Of a stretch of DNA of 64,000 nucleotides, positions 25,796 through 36,627 are shown piece after piece. The DNA is from Datnioides undecimradiatus (taxonomy: Eukaryota > Chordata > Actinopteri > Lobotiformes > Datnioididae), in assembly GCA_008933995.1 (NCBI GenBank), contig WARS01004340.1, forward strand, positions 1-64,000, in the 5' to 3' direction. The notes under the pieces were generated by a model. That model saw nothing but the letters and a program-made list of their open reading frames with translations. It did no database searches and was not told where the DNA came from. Both the position numbers and the translations under genes were made by a program. Within the stretch, counting starts at the first letter, position 1; the number at the start of each line of letters is the position of its first letter.

Positions 25796-28700
25796 AAATT
25801 GAGGGATGAAAAATTACAACACATAACAGAGTCCTGAGTTCTGTGTCCCGCATCCTGGGTCCTGCATCCTGCATCCTAGGTCCTGGGCTGATTCCTGCTC
25901 TATTGTTCAAACCTGGTTTTTATGTTCATGTTCTGTCTGTAACCTGGTGTCTGTGCTGTCAGTTGTCTCTGTGCTTATGTTTCGGATAAAGCTCACTGGT
26001 CTGCGAGCACGCAGCATGTCTCTGCACAATTGGACTGAATAATTTTAATAAAGAGGACAATCATATGAAAATGTAGAGTTTTGCTTTTTATTGAATAATC
26101 AATTTTTTGCTTTTCAGAAACAATAAATTGTCTTTGTCTGTAGGTTTTTTGCTGTGACGACACAAAGTAAACACTTGTATATAAAGAGGGAAAACACAGG
26201 AACATTTAAAAGTGTGATAAAAAGCTGCTTTATGTCTTTTTCTTTCAAACAGCCCCATTTATGTCTCATATACAGTACACAGTACACACTATGCTTTTCA
26301 TACATCTGAATACACACATTTATAAATTGTGTAAATGCGTGTGTATATATGTGTGTATGAGTGAGGCACACGTATAGAAACCACAGAAAGCCACAACAGA
26401 CATTTGTAGACTTGGCTCTCTCCCTGAAAGTCCTGCTCTGTGATCTTGTAAAGCCCCATCTGTGACGTCCTCTGGACCTATTCCACTGTGTCAGAGGAGA
26501 GACCCCTCAGCTGCACGTCACTCTGGAAAAGAAGGAGAAGAATGAGAAAAGAAAAAGAAGGAGATGAAGTAGAAGGAGAAGAAGGAGAAGAAGATGGAGG
26601 AGGAAAAGTAGAAGGAGAAGGAAAAGAAGAAGGAGAAGTGTGTGTCTGCAGATGCAGCAGCAGGGCGGGTGGAGAGCAGCAATTGTGTTGCTGCAGCTAA
26701 AACACTATGTGTGTTCTCAGTGCTGTGTGTCCTGATGGAGAAGCAGAGCTCCGCCTCCACCACAGTTCAGGTGGTTGGTGCTGAGTCTCCTCTCTCAGAC
26801 ATCTCAGAGCGGACAGCCTGACCCTGGGGGATGAATTCACGTTGCACAACCCCACGAATGTGAGGGGAGACAACCAGCATGTCCTCCTGATCTGACACAG
26901 AAACTTCTCTCTGTGACTCTGCAGCTTCTCCACTGCTCGGGCTGCTGGCTGCTTTCTGGAGACAAACATCCGCTCCATCAGCTCCATCAGCTCCCTCAGA
27001 TCCATTAGCTCCATCCATCTGCCTCCATCAGGCTCTGACTCAGGCTGAGGGTCCAGCTCCACTCCTGCAGGAGGTCACATGATTCCTGTAACTCCTGCCC
27101 CGAGGATGATCATGTGAGGTTACTTGATATATTGACTCACCACAATAATATCTAGTAGTTGCTGCATAATCTTTACTGTGCTGCAGTACAGCAGCAGTAA
27201 TCATATAGTTCTTTGATTGCACCTCGTATCTGCACTTCATACGTTTGATGTTACTTGTCATTCAAGCACTTTGCACGGTGTCGGCAATGTTGAGTCCAGT
27301 TTAATCTAAGACTGCTGAACAAACACTGGGGAGCAGTGAGGGGTCTGTATGAAGGTAAATGGTTATAGTTTTTTGTATCTCAGCAGCATCTTTGACTTGC
27401 ACTTTACACAACTGGTTGTTTGGTTTCCTAGAATTACAGTTTCTTACGTTTAGCTAAGACTTGATATGTTAAAGTTTTACATGTTGGGATATTAAAAGTC
27501 TCAGCTATTTGAATTGCCACTGCTAAATTTGACCATTTTACATTTTCTGACTAGAGAAAACTCTGAGATTTGAATTCATACCATCAATTAATTCTAAAAC
27601 CTGTTTCCAACAGACCTGAACCTTTAATTTCTATTCACTTATTAAGGTGATTTCATGAAGAGAGTGTCCCAGATTTTTCTAAAAATAAAGGACTGTGTCA
27701 TCAGCACATGGAGAAAACTAATTTAGTGAATTTTAAGCTTTATTCTTGTAGCCACTTTTAACAAAGTAACAGACTGAACTTTACTGATTACCTAAAATCA
27801 ACAAACTAAGAAAGATTTTTCTTCTGCTTATCTCCCATTAAATTTAACACACAAAAGAAAAATGATATAAATTCTAATGTGACACTTTAGGTTTACTTGA
27901 AAGATCAGATTGAAAGAAGGTTTCAGCTTATGAAAAAAACAGATAATCAGGTAAAACCCAGACTGTGACGACGTCCTTTGGCTGAAAAACATTTGATTTG
28001 TTTGACTGGTCTGTGATGTTTCATTTATGAACTCATTAAAAACTCAATTTAATAAAATACAAATGTATTGCAACAACACGTGTTGAAAATAACATTTTGC
28101 ATTTTGGATTGACAATGACTGTTCCTGAATGCCTTACCAAGCTGATGAAGACACCTGCAACCCAACCGCAGACAGACAACATCCAACCCGACACTTTCAC
28201 CAACGACACGCCAACCAATCCCTACCAGTTTCTACCAGCAGCTGAGTTCGGACAAGTGAAGTCTGTTAATGTGATGCATGAGTTGGGCGTCTCCACGCCG
28301 GGTTTACTTCATCAGATTTATGCCAGTAATTTGCCATGTAATGATCTGATTGGTCTAGAGACATGCTATTTGCTGTGACATTACGGAAGTCACACCTTGA
28401 GTCTGTGTCATTGTCTTTTTCTTGTAACATTACAACATTTGCTGTAATTTTCCAGAAATACTAAAACTTTGCTTGCAGAAATAAAATTTAATTTTTTCCT
28501 CAAATAAAATAACTTTTTCTTTCCCAAAACATGCAATGTTTCCATCCGTGATCTGATAGATGTGTTACTTGCTGTGATATTGCTGCATTCAGGCTGAAAA
28601 CTGCATTTACTGTTGGACTTTACTCCAATCATTAGCAGAAACCTCAAATGTTTGATCAACTGATCTCAGCACAGATCATTTATTGTCAGCGAAGTTCAGC

Positions 28701-29825
28701 ATCTTGAACCTAAGACTGATTCAAAAGGTTTTATATGTGTGCTGGAAACATTCAGGTCAACAGTCCGACCAACGCTCTGACTCTTAGGGAACAAAGCAGT
28801 TTCAAAATCCAAATAAAAAAGGAAAAATAGTACATTCATTCATTCATTCATATTTTTGTTTTCTTGGTTTATGCACACAGACGAATCCTTCAGGACAGGC
28901 ACTGTTAGCTAACATCAAATTAACTGCTGACACTTCTCAGTGCTCCCTTTAGGATCCTCTTGTGGTTGGCCTCCAGACTCAGATGCGTAGGTTTAACTCA
29001 TCAGTGTGTGTCCGGTAAAGAGAAGGATGGATTATCTTAGCTTAGCTCCATCAAAATAGCAACAGTCCTCTCAACTCCAAGTCTATCTCTTTTAAAGTTG
29101 TGTCACTGAACTGGTGGAGAAACGTGTAGCTTGAGCAGCAGTTAGCACTGAAGATAGTTAGAAGTTAATAACTTCTCCTTGCCTCCAGTCTTTGTGCTAA
29201 GCTAGGCTAGGCTAGGCTAAACCTGACATAACACTGCCTCTGTACTGGGAACAAATAGATGAGATAGATGTGAATCATGTGACTCTGGAGGACACAGAAC
29301 AAACTGAACTTTTGGTTTTAAGACCGATGTGGTAAATTAAGAGTAATACAGTGTTTGGTCCATTACTCATTGTCACGGTGGATCATAACGTCCTGGAAAT
29401 AAAGGAGCAAGAAGTCGCAGGAGGGCATTCCAAACATTTGTGAGTTTCTGACAAACATCATCACCCTCTGTGACTTGCAGAGATCATTTGGTTTCTGTTT
29501 CACTTTGTTGTTGGATCTCATGGTGAACAGGGCAACTTTACATTACAACTGCGTTTCTCAAAATCCTCCCGTTCAGTTACCTCACGTTTTCACACCTCAT
29601 AAGCTCTGTGGCTTCATGGCACAGGAAGTTCTCTGATGTTCTGACTTTTAACAGTATTCTTGTTTTTCCCTTCAGAGCATTTTGCTTCTGTGAGAGTGGA
29701 CTGTGGTGGACTCTCGCATCTATTCATCATGGCGAGAGAGTATAGGGACCACCTTCTGTCAAAACGTCTGATTTATGATCTAAAGGTCATAGGTCACAGG
29801 GTGTTGTGAGGTCAAATAGGGGACA

Positions 29826-30310
29826 GGGGTGTTAAGGATTTCCGTATAACAGACCAGGGGTAATGCAAGGAACCACCTGTGGTACTTACTAACTATTTAC
29901 TTTAGAGAAGAGTGTTTTTATTGTCTTTAACGCTCTAAGTGGTACGAAGAATGTGACCAGGGTGTCTCAGGGGTGTTAAGGACTTCCATATAGCAGGTAA
30001 TGCAAGGAAGCATCTGTGGTACTTACTGACTCTTTACTTTAGACATCAAACACACACACACACACAGGCATGTGCAGACGCTTGATGGCCTTTGGTGATG
30101 TTGACCAGGGTCGCCTCGTGCATCTTCGTTTGCTCTGTGTGAAGAACATGTATTGAGCCGACGTTAGAGTTACTGCCTTGCCCGGGTCAAAACAGCAAAG
30201 TGCAGATGCATCTGTTTAGAGAGAGGAAAGGAGAGAAGAGTGTCTTTATTGTCTTTAACGCTCTAAGTGGTACGAAAACAGGATAATTAACCGGACGTTA
30301 GAGTTACTGC
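29826..30310. repeat. Imperfect direct duplications
   Basis: A 42-bp block with TTTATTGTCTTTAACGCTCT and AAGTGGTACGAA occurs at 29905-29948 and 30235-30276. GTGTTAAGGA plus TTCC occurs near 29830 and 29972, and CGTTAGAGTTACTGCC near 30161 and 30297. The region looks like a partly duplicated terminal or regulatory region. It lies directly upstream of the unrecognised reading frame at 30467. Confidence 0.6.
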
Positions 30311-30466
30311 CGTGCTGGGGGGGAGAAAAAAAAAAAAGACTGACCGGTAATACTGAGGGAAAAATCAAAAGAGGATTGCACAAGCCAATGAAACAATGAA
30401 ACGTACAAACCAAAACTAATAAGAGAAGAAGGGCGGTGAATCCTTAAAACATATATATACACATAT

Positions 30467-31272
30467 ATGCTCAGCCACAAGTCATCCACTACTTCTACCA
30501 CCACTACAAGGGATAAAAAGACAGCCTCATCATGTCTGAGACAGCCAGCACCCCGACTTTGGTCGACAGCTCTGCAGAAACAGAGCCCTGTCAGAGACAC
30601 GCCTATCACCATCGTCTATGAACCATCTTCCATAACGGATGCCCCAAAGAACCGTACGCTGTACTTGCGTCAGGCCCAGCTGCTGACGCCGGCGCCTTTG
30701 CAGGAGGAAAGGTCTTTGGAACCCTATAGACGGTCTGGATCCTGGGGTTATCTATTCAAGTATGAGATAGGTGAGCTCTGTTTGTACCAGCTGGATGAAA
30801 ATGAGACGTGGAGACCGACGACCAGCCTGCTGTCACTAACTTCTAACGATTGGGGAGTGCTGAGACAGTCAATAGCTCATCATGTCTACAACGATGAGGA
30901 TGCATGGGGAGATGAAGATAAGGGAGCTGCTCCATGTCCGGCTAAGCGAATGAAATCCACAGCAGGAGAGGACAGACTCTATTCTACAACACAGAAAAAA
31001 GCGGCTTCAGTGTTGTATGGCCGTCTAAATTTTCACCAGCCGGCCGCTGGTTCTTGTGTGCCAGCATTCAGATGCCTCCAGGGGAAACTGCCAAGAACAT
31101 TGTCTTGGAGTGTTTTAACTCTGATTGTGGTGTATTTCAGACTTTATTATCTGTGCCACTAGTCGCTTGGTTGGAAAAGTTTGAGGAAATAAATGCAAGA
31201 TTCAGGGCTCTTTTTCGCATCTGTCGCAATTTGTTGGACATGTTAGTGCTGAAAAAAACTCTGAGCTTTTAG
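30467..31272 (+). pseudogene. Unrecognised ORF, probably mobile-element or viral origin, frameshifted
   Basis: A 231-codon frame (30467-31162) overlaps a 72-codon frame (31054-31272) that carries on the same style of protein in another phase, so one frameshift is likely near 31050. I do not recognise the protein. It has a basic, S/T-rich start. Then comes a segment with YLFKYEIGELCLYQL followed by SLLSLTSNDWGVLRQSI, an acidic DNDEDAWGDEDK-like stretch, and in the second frame a similar strand-plus-helix segment ending SVPLVAWLEKFEEI. The strand-strand-helix pattern with a Trp in the helix is reminiscent of PC4/Sub1-type single-strand DNA-binding folds, possibly twice. This is a guess from pattern only. 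The neighbouring TATA box and a second ORF 110 bp downstream suggest compact virus-like gene packing. Confidence 0.4.
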
Positions 31273-31320
31273 GATCCTAACCACACCTGGCAACCCCCAC
31301 CCCTCCTACCCCAATCACAA

Positions 31321-31326
31321 TATAAA
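31321..31326 (+). promoter_or_regulatory. Candidate TATA box
   Basis: TATAAA lies 49 bp after the stop codon of the preceding frame and 55 bp before an ATG at 31381. The spacing fits a core promoter for a tightly packed downstream gene. That downstream frame has a stop after eight codons and is further broken by the hAT insertion at 31445. Confidence 0.4.
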
Positions 31327-31597
31327 GAGCCACTGCCTGGAAGGTTTCTACTCATCTTCAAGGCAGAGAGCAGCTCCAGACATGCAGACCAGCAAGCCAT
31401 CCCGTTAGGCCAGACTCTTGCAAACCACTCCCCTGGGTCCTGAGTAGGGATGTCCCGATCCGATCACGTGATCGGAAATTGGCCCCGATCACTTGGTTTC
31501 GGACTCGATCGGAATCGGACGTTACCTCCCGATCAGGATCGGATATATATGTATATATATTCTTATTATTTTTTTAACATATCCTAGATGAGATCTA

Positions 31598-33145
31598 CAC
31601 TGCGTTCCACATTATTATGCAAATGTAATTTTTCTCTCTTTTTCCTAAATAATCTATAAAAATGATAGTTCTCATAATTTTCAAGTCATCAAGCATTAGA
31701 GTGTAACTCGACTGTTTTTGAACGAACCTCCAAATCGTAACGTTTTTTTAAAATGCACTGTTCCACATTATTACGCACAATAGAGTTTCAAAACATTTTA
31801 TTGTTGTAAACAACTGAAAATGGTCATTAGTTAAACTGCAAGCATTTGCAGGTTATATTTGCTAAAATCAAAAGCTCTTTCAATCAAAAATATCTTAACA
31901 GGCCAAATTACATTTTGACATAGGACCCCTTATTGGATAGGAGCTTCACAATTCTTACATCCATGGAAGTTGTCAGTGTTTGGATGGTTTCTGCTGGAAT
32001 TTCTTTGCAGGATGTCAGAATAGCCTTCCAGAGATGCTGTTTTGATGTGAATTGCCTCCCACCCTCATAGATCTTTTGCTTCATGATGCGCCAAAGGTTC
32101 TCAATAGGGTTGAGATCAGGGGAGGATGGGGCCACACCATGAGGTTTTCTTGTTTCATGCCCATAGCAGTCAATGATGCACAGGTATTCCTTGCAGCATG
32201 GGATGGTGCATTGTCATGCATAAAGATGATCTTGCTACGAAAGGCATGGTTCTTTTTTTTGGACCACGGAAGAAAGTGGTCAGTCAGAAACTCCACATAT
32301 TTCACAGAGGTCATTTTTACACCTTCAGGGACCTTGAAGGGGCTGACCAGCTCTCTCCCCATGATTCCAGCCCAAAACATGACGCCACCACCTCCTTGCT
32401 GACGTTGCAGCCTTGTCGGGACATGGTGGCCGTTCACCAACCATCCACGACTCCATCCATCTGGACCATCCAGGGTTGCACGGCACTCATCAGTGAACAA
32501 CACTGTTTGGAAATTAGTCTTCATGTACGTGTAGGCCCACTGCAGGCGTTTCTGCTTCTGAGCTTTGGTTAAGGGTGGCTGAATGAGGTTTATGCATAAC
32601 TGCAACCCTCTTGAGGATCCTACACCTTGATGTTCTTGGCACTCCAGAGACACCAGCAGCTTCGAATACCTGTTTGCTGCTTTGCAGTGGCATTTTACCA
32701 GCTGCTCTGTTAACCCGACGCATTTGTCTGGCAGAAATCTTCCTCATTGGTCCTTTATCTGCTCGAACCCGTGTGTGTTCTGAATCGGCTACAAATCTCT
32801 TTATTGTACAATGATCACGGTGAAGTTGTTTTGAAATATCTAAAGTTGTCATACCTTCTCCTAGGCATTGAACTATTTCTCGCTTTTCGGCAGCAGAGAG
32901 ATCCTTCTTCTTCCCCATATTGCTGGAAAATGGTGGTCTGCTTAATAATGTGGAACATCCATTCTTAAGTAGTTTTCCCTTTATTTGGACTCACCTGCAA
33001 ACTAATTGGCACAGGTGTCTGAGATTGATTCGAGTGATTGGAAGAGCCCTGACACACATTCCCATCCATGTGTTTAAACTGACAGACAAAAAAATGACCT
33101 TTATGACCTTTAAACACAATTTGCATAATAATGTGGAACGCGGTG
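31598..33145 (-). mobile_element. Tc1-like transposon nested in the hAT element
   Basis: Inverted ends begin CACTGCGTTCCACATTATTA at 31598, with a near-identical reverse complement ending at 33145. A TA dinucleotide flanks each side (31596-31597 and 33146-33147), as expected for Tc1/mariner insertion. Length is 1548 bp. The transposase on the minus strand is broken by frameshifts. Confidence 0.88.
31908..32918 (-). pseudogene. Tc1-like DD34E transposase, frameshifted
   Basis: The start (MGKKKDLSAAEKREIV at 32918) leads into two helix-turn-helix regions. The catalytic part has LFTDECRATLDG (first Asp) and FMHDNAPSH (second Asp), and PDLNPIENLWRIMK (Glu) follows in another frame. At least two frameshifts separate the pieces, one near 32610 and one near 32130 just before the Glu motif. 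The element can no longer make a full-length enzyme from this copy. Family identity is certain from the motifs. Confidence 0.88.
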
Positions 33146-33327
33146 TATAGTTATGTGGTGGCACAGAGTGAGACTCCACACAGAAACATCAACGCGTGCG
33201 GCATGACACCACTTTGATGCAGACACGCTATTGGTTAAATGCCTGCACAGAAGCAGACAGCTCGAAGCGCAAAGCGCGAGTACAGAGAGGAGATAAGAAG
33301 AGGAGTAGGCTATAATGTTTGGCGAGT

Positions 33328-33483
33328 ATGTCTGCGGTCTGGAAATACTATAAAGTTGATGACAACAACATTGCCATAGCAAACTGTGAGATATGTAAAC
33401 TTGGGATTGCAAGGGGTGGAAAGGAAAGGGCTACATTTAACACAGCAAACCTGATACGGCACCTGCCGGGTATTTTAAATTGA
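33328..33483 (+). pseudogene. BED zinc-finger remnant of a hAT transposase
   Basis: A 51-codon frame starts MSAVWKYYKVDD and has CEIC followed by NTANLIRHL, the spaced Cys-Cys-His pattern of a BED finger found at the N terminus of ZBED-type hAT transposases. It then ends in a stop, and the catalytic domain is absent from the element. Confidence 0.7.
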
Positions 33484-33924
33484 GGTGCTGAAAGTTAAAA
33501 CAGTTGTTGAATTGTTGACTCTTAAAATAAGGTGAGATAAATAAAAAAAAATAAGGAACATCCCGGATCTGTTTCTTCGCTCTTCTTTATTCTTTTTTAT
33601 GCATTATGTAAGTATCGGATCGGGACTCGGTATCAGCAGATACTCAAAATCAAATGATCGGACTCGGATCGGTGGGCCAAAAAACCTGATCGGGACATCC
33701 CTAGTCCTGAGCAATCAGGCCGGGGCTTTGAGGAGACTCTGTTTTTACCATCCTCTCCACCTACACGACCAGCGTCTCCTGCTTCTACGATCTCTGCAGA
33801 AGGGGAGCTGACCTGTGATTGTGGAGCCTGCATTTCCACTCCTCCATCCTCCCAGCTTGCCTCAACTCCTTATCCCCACAGTCAGTACCAGGGTTCCGAG
33901 CAGGGGTTTGAGGACTCTTCGACA

Positions 33925-36273
33925 TTGGCTCCCTCTACTCTAACACCTCCAGCAGCATCCCAGGTCATCCCCTCAGCCCTGACGCCTCCTCTGCCAGTGT
34001 CCGGTTTAGAATTCAATTCAATTCAATTCAATTTTATTTATACAGTGCCAATTCACAACAAAAGTCATCTCAGGGCACTTTACAAACAGAGCGGGTCTAG
34101 ACCACACTCATTACTGTTAATTACACCCAACAGTTCCACCAGAGAGGAGAACACACTGGATCACTGTTACACCACAATAAGCGGAGCATATCGTGCAGTG
34201 CCCCGCGCCGCACTCGGACTATCTGACCACGTCATGGTCCACCTGATCCCTGCATACAGACAGAGGCTGAAGCTCTCCAAGCCTGTGGTGAGGACATCTA
34301 AAAAGTGGACCAGCCAGGCTGTGGAGGAGCTTCGTACCTGTTTGGCTACAACGGACTGGGAGGTGTTCGGGGCTGCTACAGATAGTCTTGATGAGTATAC
34401 AGACACTGTGACCTCATATATCCAGTACTGTGAGGACAGTATTGTGCCAACACGCACCAGGGTGAGTTACAACAATGACAAACCCTGGTTCACAGCTAAA
34501 CTCACACAGCTGAGGCTAGAGAAGGAGGCTGCCTTCAGTAGTGGGAACAGAGCCATCTACAAAGAGGCCAAGTACAGGTTTAGCAAGGAGGTGAGGAGTG
34601 CTAAATCACTGTACTCTGAGAAACTTCAACAGCAGTTCTCAGCCAACGACTCGGCCTCTGTGTGGAAAGGGCTTAGGCAAATCACCAACTACAAACCTAA
34701 AGCCCCCCATTCCACTGACGACCTGCAATTAGCCAACCGTCTGAATGAGTTCTACTGTCGCTTTGACGGACTATCAGCCAGCCCTGACACCTCCTCCCAC
34801 CCCATCAACACGGTCATTCACACCCCCCACACCCCAGAAGACACCTCACCAAAGTCCACCTCGTTCCCCTCCTCCCCCTCCACAGCTACAGCCCTCTCAA
34901 TCCTGGAGGAAGATGTAAACAGGCTGTTCAGGAGACTGAACCCTCGCAAGGCTCCTGGACCAGACGGTGTGTCCCCCTCCACCCTGAGACACTGTGCGGA
35001 CGAGCTGACTCCAGTGTTCACAGACATTTTCAACACCTCTCTGGAGTCATGCCACATGCCAGCCTGCTTCAAATCCTCCACCATAATTCCAGTCCCCAAG
35101 AAGCCGAGGATCACTGGACTTAATAACTACAGACCTGTTGCACTGACGTCTGTAGTCATGAAGTCATTTGAGCGCCTGGTTCTGTCCCACTTCAAGACAA
35201 TCACAGCCCCCCTCCTGGACCCTCTGCAGTTTGCCTACAGAGCCAACAGATCTGCAGACGATGCAGTCAACCTGGCTCTTCATTTCATCCTGCAGCATCT
35301 GGACATCCCGGGAACCTACGCTAAGATCTTGTTTGTGGACTTCAGCTCTGCCTTTAATACAATCTGCCCAGCTCTCCTCCAGGACAAGCTGTCCCGGCTG
35401 CGCATGCCTGACCCCATCTGCCAGTGGATCACTGACTTCCTGACAGACAGGAGACAGCATGCGAGGCTGGGGAAGAATGTCTTGGACACCCGGACCATCA
35501 GCACCGGTACCCCGCAAGGTTGTGTTCTCTCCCCTCTTCTCTTCTCCCTCTACACCAACTGCTGCACCTCCGGTCACCAGTCTGTCAAACTGATTAAGTT
35601 TGCAGACGACACCACCGTCATTGGACTCATCTCGGACGGGGATGAGTCTGCCTACAGGAAGGAAGTGGACCGCCTGGTGTCCTGGTGTGCCCACAACAAC
35701 CTGGAGCTGAACACCCAGAAGACAGTGGAGATGACGGTAGACTTTCGGAAAGGGTCGGCTCCATCGCTCCCCCTCACCCTGACAGAGTCCCCCATCTCCA
35801 CTGTGGACTCCTTCCGCTTCCTGGGTACCACCGTCACCCAGGACCTCAAGTGGGAGCTGACCATCAGCTCTCTCATCCAGAAGGCCCAGCAGAGGATGTA
35901 CTTCCTGCGGCAGCTGAGGAAACTCAATGTGCCAGCCAGGATGATGGTTCAGTTCTACACTGCCATCATTGAGTCCATCCTCACCTGCTCCATCACAGTG
36001 TGGTACGCTGGGGCCACTGCCAGGGACAAACACAGACTGCAGCGTGTTGTGCGCTCTGCTGAGAAGGTGATCGGCTGCAGCCTCCCATCTCTCCAAGACC
36101 TGTACATCTCCAGGACTCTGAGGTGTGCAGGTCGGATCACAGCTGACCCTTCTCACCCTGGACACGGACTCTTTGAACCACTCCCTTCAGGCAGAAGGTT
36201 ACGGTCCATTCGGACCAGAACCTCACGCCACAAGAACAGCTTCTTCCCTGCTGCTGTTGGACTGTTGAACTAA
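33925..36273 (+). CDS. LINE endonuclease end plus reverse transcriptase, open frame
   Basis: A 782-codon frame, of which about the first 72 codons come from unrelated DNA (the P/S/T ORF and IR-A). The LINE part begins at 34141 inside the end of the AP endonuclease domain ([14 protein letters not shown]). It continues through the linker and the reverse transcriptase: [45 protein letters not shown] (residues about 528-540) and the catalytic FADD (559-562). The thumb and C-terminal region follow, ending [18 protein letters not shown]. It is an L2/CR1-like non-LTR element, 5'-truncated, so it lacks most of the endonuclease, but the RT shows no stop or frameshift. That fits a recent insertion. It is unlikely to be translated as written because the apparent start lies outside the element. 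Confidence 0.85.
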   Translation: MAPSTLTPPAASQVIPSALTPPLPVSGLEFNSIQFNFIYTVPIHNKSHLRALYKQSGSRPHSLLLITPNSSTREENTLDHCYTTISGAYRAVPRAALGLSDHVMVHLIPAYRQRLKLSKPVVRTSKKWTSQAVEELRTCLATTDWEVFGAATDSLDEYTDTVTSYIQYCEDSIVPTRTRVSYNNDKPWFTAKLTQLRLEKEAAFSSGNRAIYKEAKYRFSKEVRSAKSLYSEKLQQQFSANDSASVWKGLRQITNYKPKAPHSTDDLQLANRLNEFYCRFDGLSASPDTSSHPINTVIHTPHTPEDTSPKSTSFPSSPSTATALSILEEDVNRLFRRLNPRKAPGPDGVSPSTLRHCADELTPVFTDIFNTSLESCHMPACFKSSTIIPVPKKPRITGLNNYRPVALTSVVMKSFERLVLSHFKTITAPLLDPLQFAYRANRSADDAVNLALHFILQHLDIPGTYAKILFVDFSSAFNTICPALLQDKLSRLRMPDPICQWITDFLTDRRQHARLGKNVLDTRTISTGTPQGCVLSPLLFSLYTNCCTSGHQSVKLIKFADDTTVIGLISDGDESAYRKEVDRLVSWCAHNNLELNTQKTVEMTVDFRKGSAPSLPLTLTESPISTVDSFRFLGTTVTQDLKWELTISSLIQKAQQRMYFLRQLRKLNVPARMMVQFYTAIIESILTCSITVWYAGATARDKHRLQRVVRSAEKVIGCSLPSLQDLYISRTLRCAGRITADPSHPGHGLFEPLPSGRRLRSIRTRTSRHKNSFFPAAVGLLN

Positions 36274-36627
36274 TCATACTGCACTGTCACTTTACTCCAG
36301 GATAGCTACTATACCATGCTCCTGTCATGACCCACCTACTGACTATTTGCACTGTCTACCTACTGTAGACACACTTAACTCTTCCATATTGCTCTGTTCA
36401 TTTGTTCTGTTCATTTGTTAATACGTTGCTTTATTTTAGCTTACTTAGATTTTATCCTATTTATCTAATTTTATTTTATTTTATTTTACCCCATGCATGC
36501 CTCTTATTATATGTTACTTATTTTATGTTTGATATATGCACCAAACCGCTAAGTCAAATTCCTAGTAATGTGAAACCTCTTCACTTACATGGCAATAAAC
36601 ACAATTCTGATTCTGATTCTGATTCTG
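34141..36627 (+). mobile_element. L2/CR1-like LINE inserted into IR-A copy 2
   Basis: The element starts abruptly at 34141 and ends with a TTCTGA-repeat tail at 36601-36627. The 3' UTR (36274-36600) follows the RT stop codon, and the terminal six-base repeats are typical of fish L2-like elements. Comparison with IR-A copy 1 shows no duplication of target bases beyond a possible 1-2 nt. Confidence 0.85.

Larger units (their letters stand above)
24528..29820. other. Long interval without a recognised gene
   Basis: Apart from the repeats listed separately, no gene was found. A minus-strand stretch at 26766-27062 has two overlapping open frames of 83-121 codons without a family match. A 93-codon plus-strand frame at 28097-28378 is equally unsupported. 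In human MTA3 follows KCNG3, but no MTA3 exon was seen here. Confidence 0.5.
31445..33703 (+). mobile_element. hAT-superfamily DNA transposon, internally replaced
   Basis: The ends are inverted copies of TAGGGATGTCCCGATC (31445-31460 and the reverse complement ending at 33703). They are flanked by a perfect 8-bp duplication, GTCCTGAG, at 31437-31444 and 33704-33711. TIR type and 8-bp duplication place it in the hAT superfamily. Both subterminal regions are rich in CGATCGGA-like palindromes. Only an N-terminal BED zinc-finger remnant (33328-33483) remains of its coding part, and a Tc1 element sits inside. Confidence 0.88.
31381..34010 (+). pseudogene. Pro/Ser/Thr-rich ORF split by a hAT insertion
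   Basis: An ATG at 31381 follows a TATA box, but its frame stops after eight codons. After the hAT element (31445-33703) an open frame resumes from about 33712 to the IR-A boundary at 34010. It is rich in Pro, Ser and Thr, contains TCDCGACIS, and has two related blocks beginning GRGFEETLFLPSS and [14 protein letters not shown] do not recognise the family. The hAT target duplication lies inside this reading region, so the ORF is older than the transposon. It may belong with the preceding frame and the integrase at 40 kb to one decayed large element (inference). Confidence 0.35.

Noticed and set aside
26697-27062. Minus-strand ORFs of 121 and 83 codons with repeated Gly-Ala-Asp or Leu-Met-Glu units
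   Set aside because: A short GGAGCTGATGGA repeat opens two frames at once. I could not find a family or a convincing exon chain, though a real exon is not excluded.
35164-36165. 333-codon minus-strand ORF
   Set aside because: It is a shadow frame antisense to the LINE reverse transcriptase, which has clear family motifs on the plus strand.
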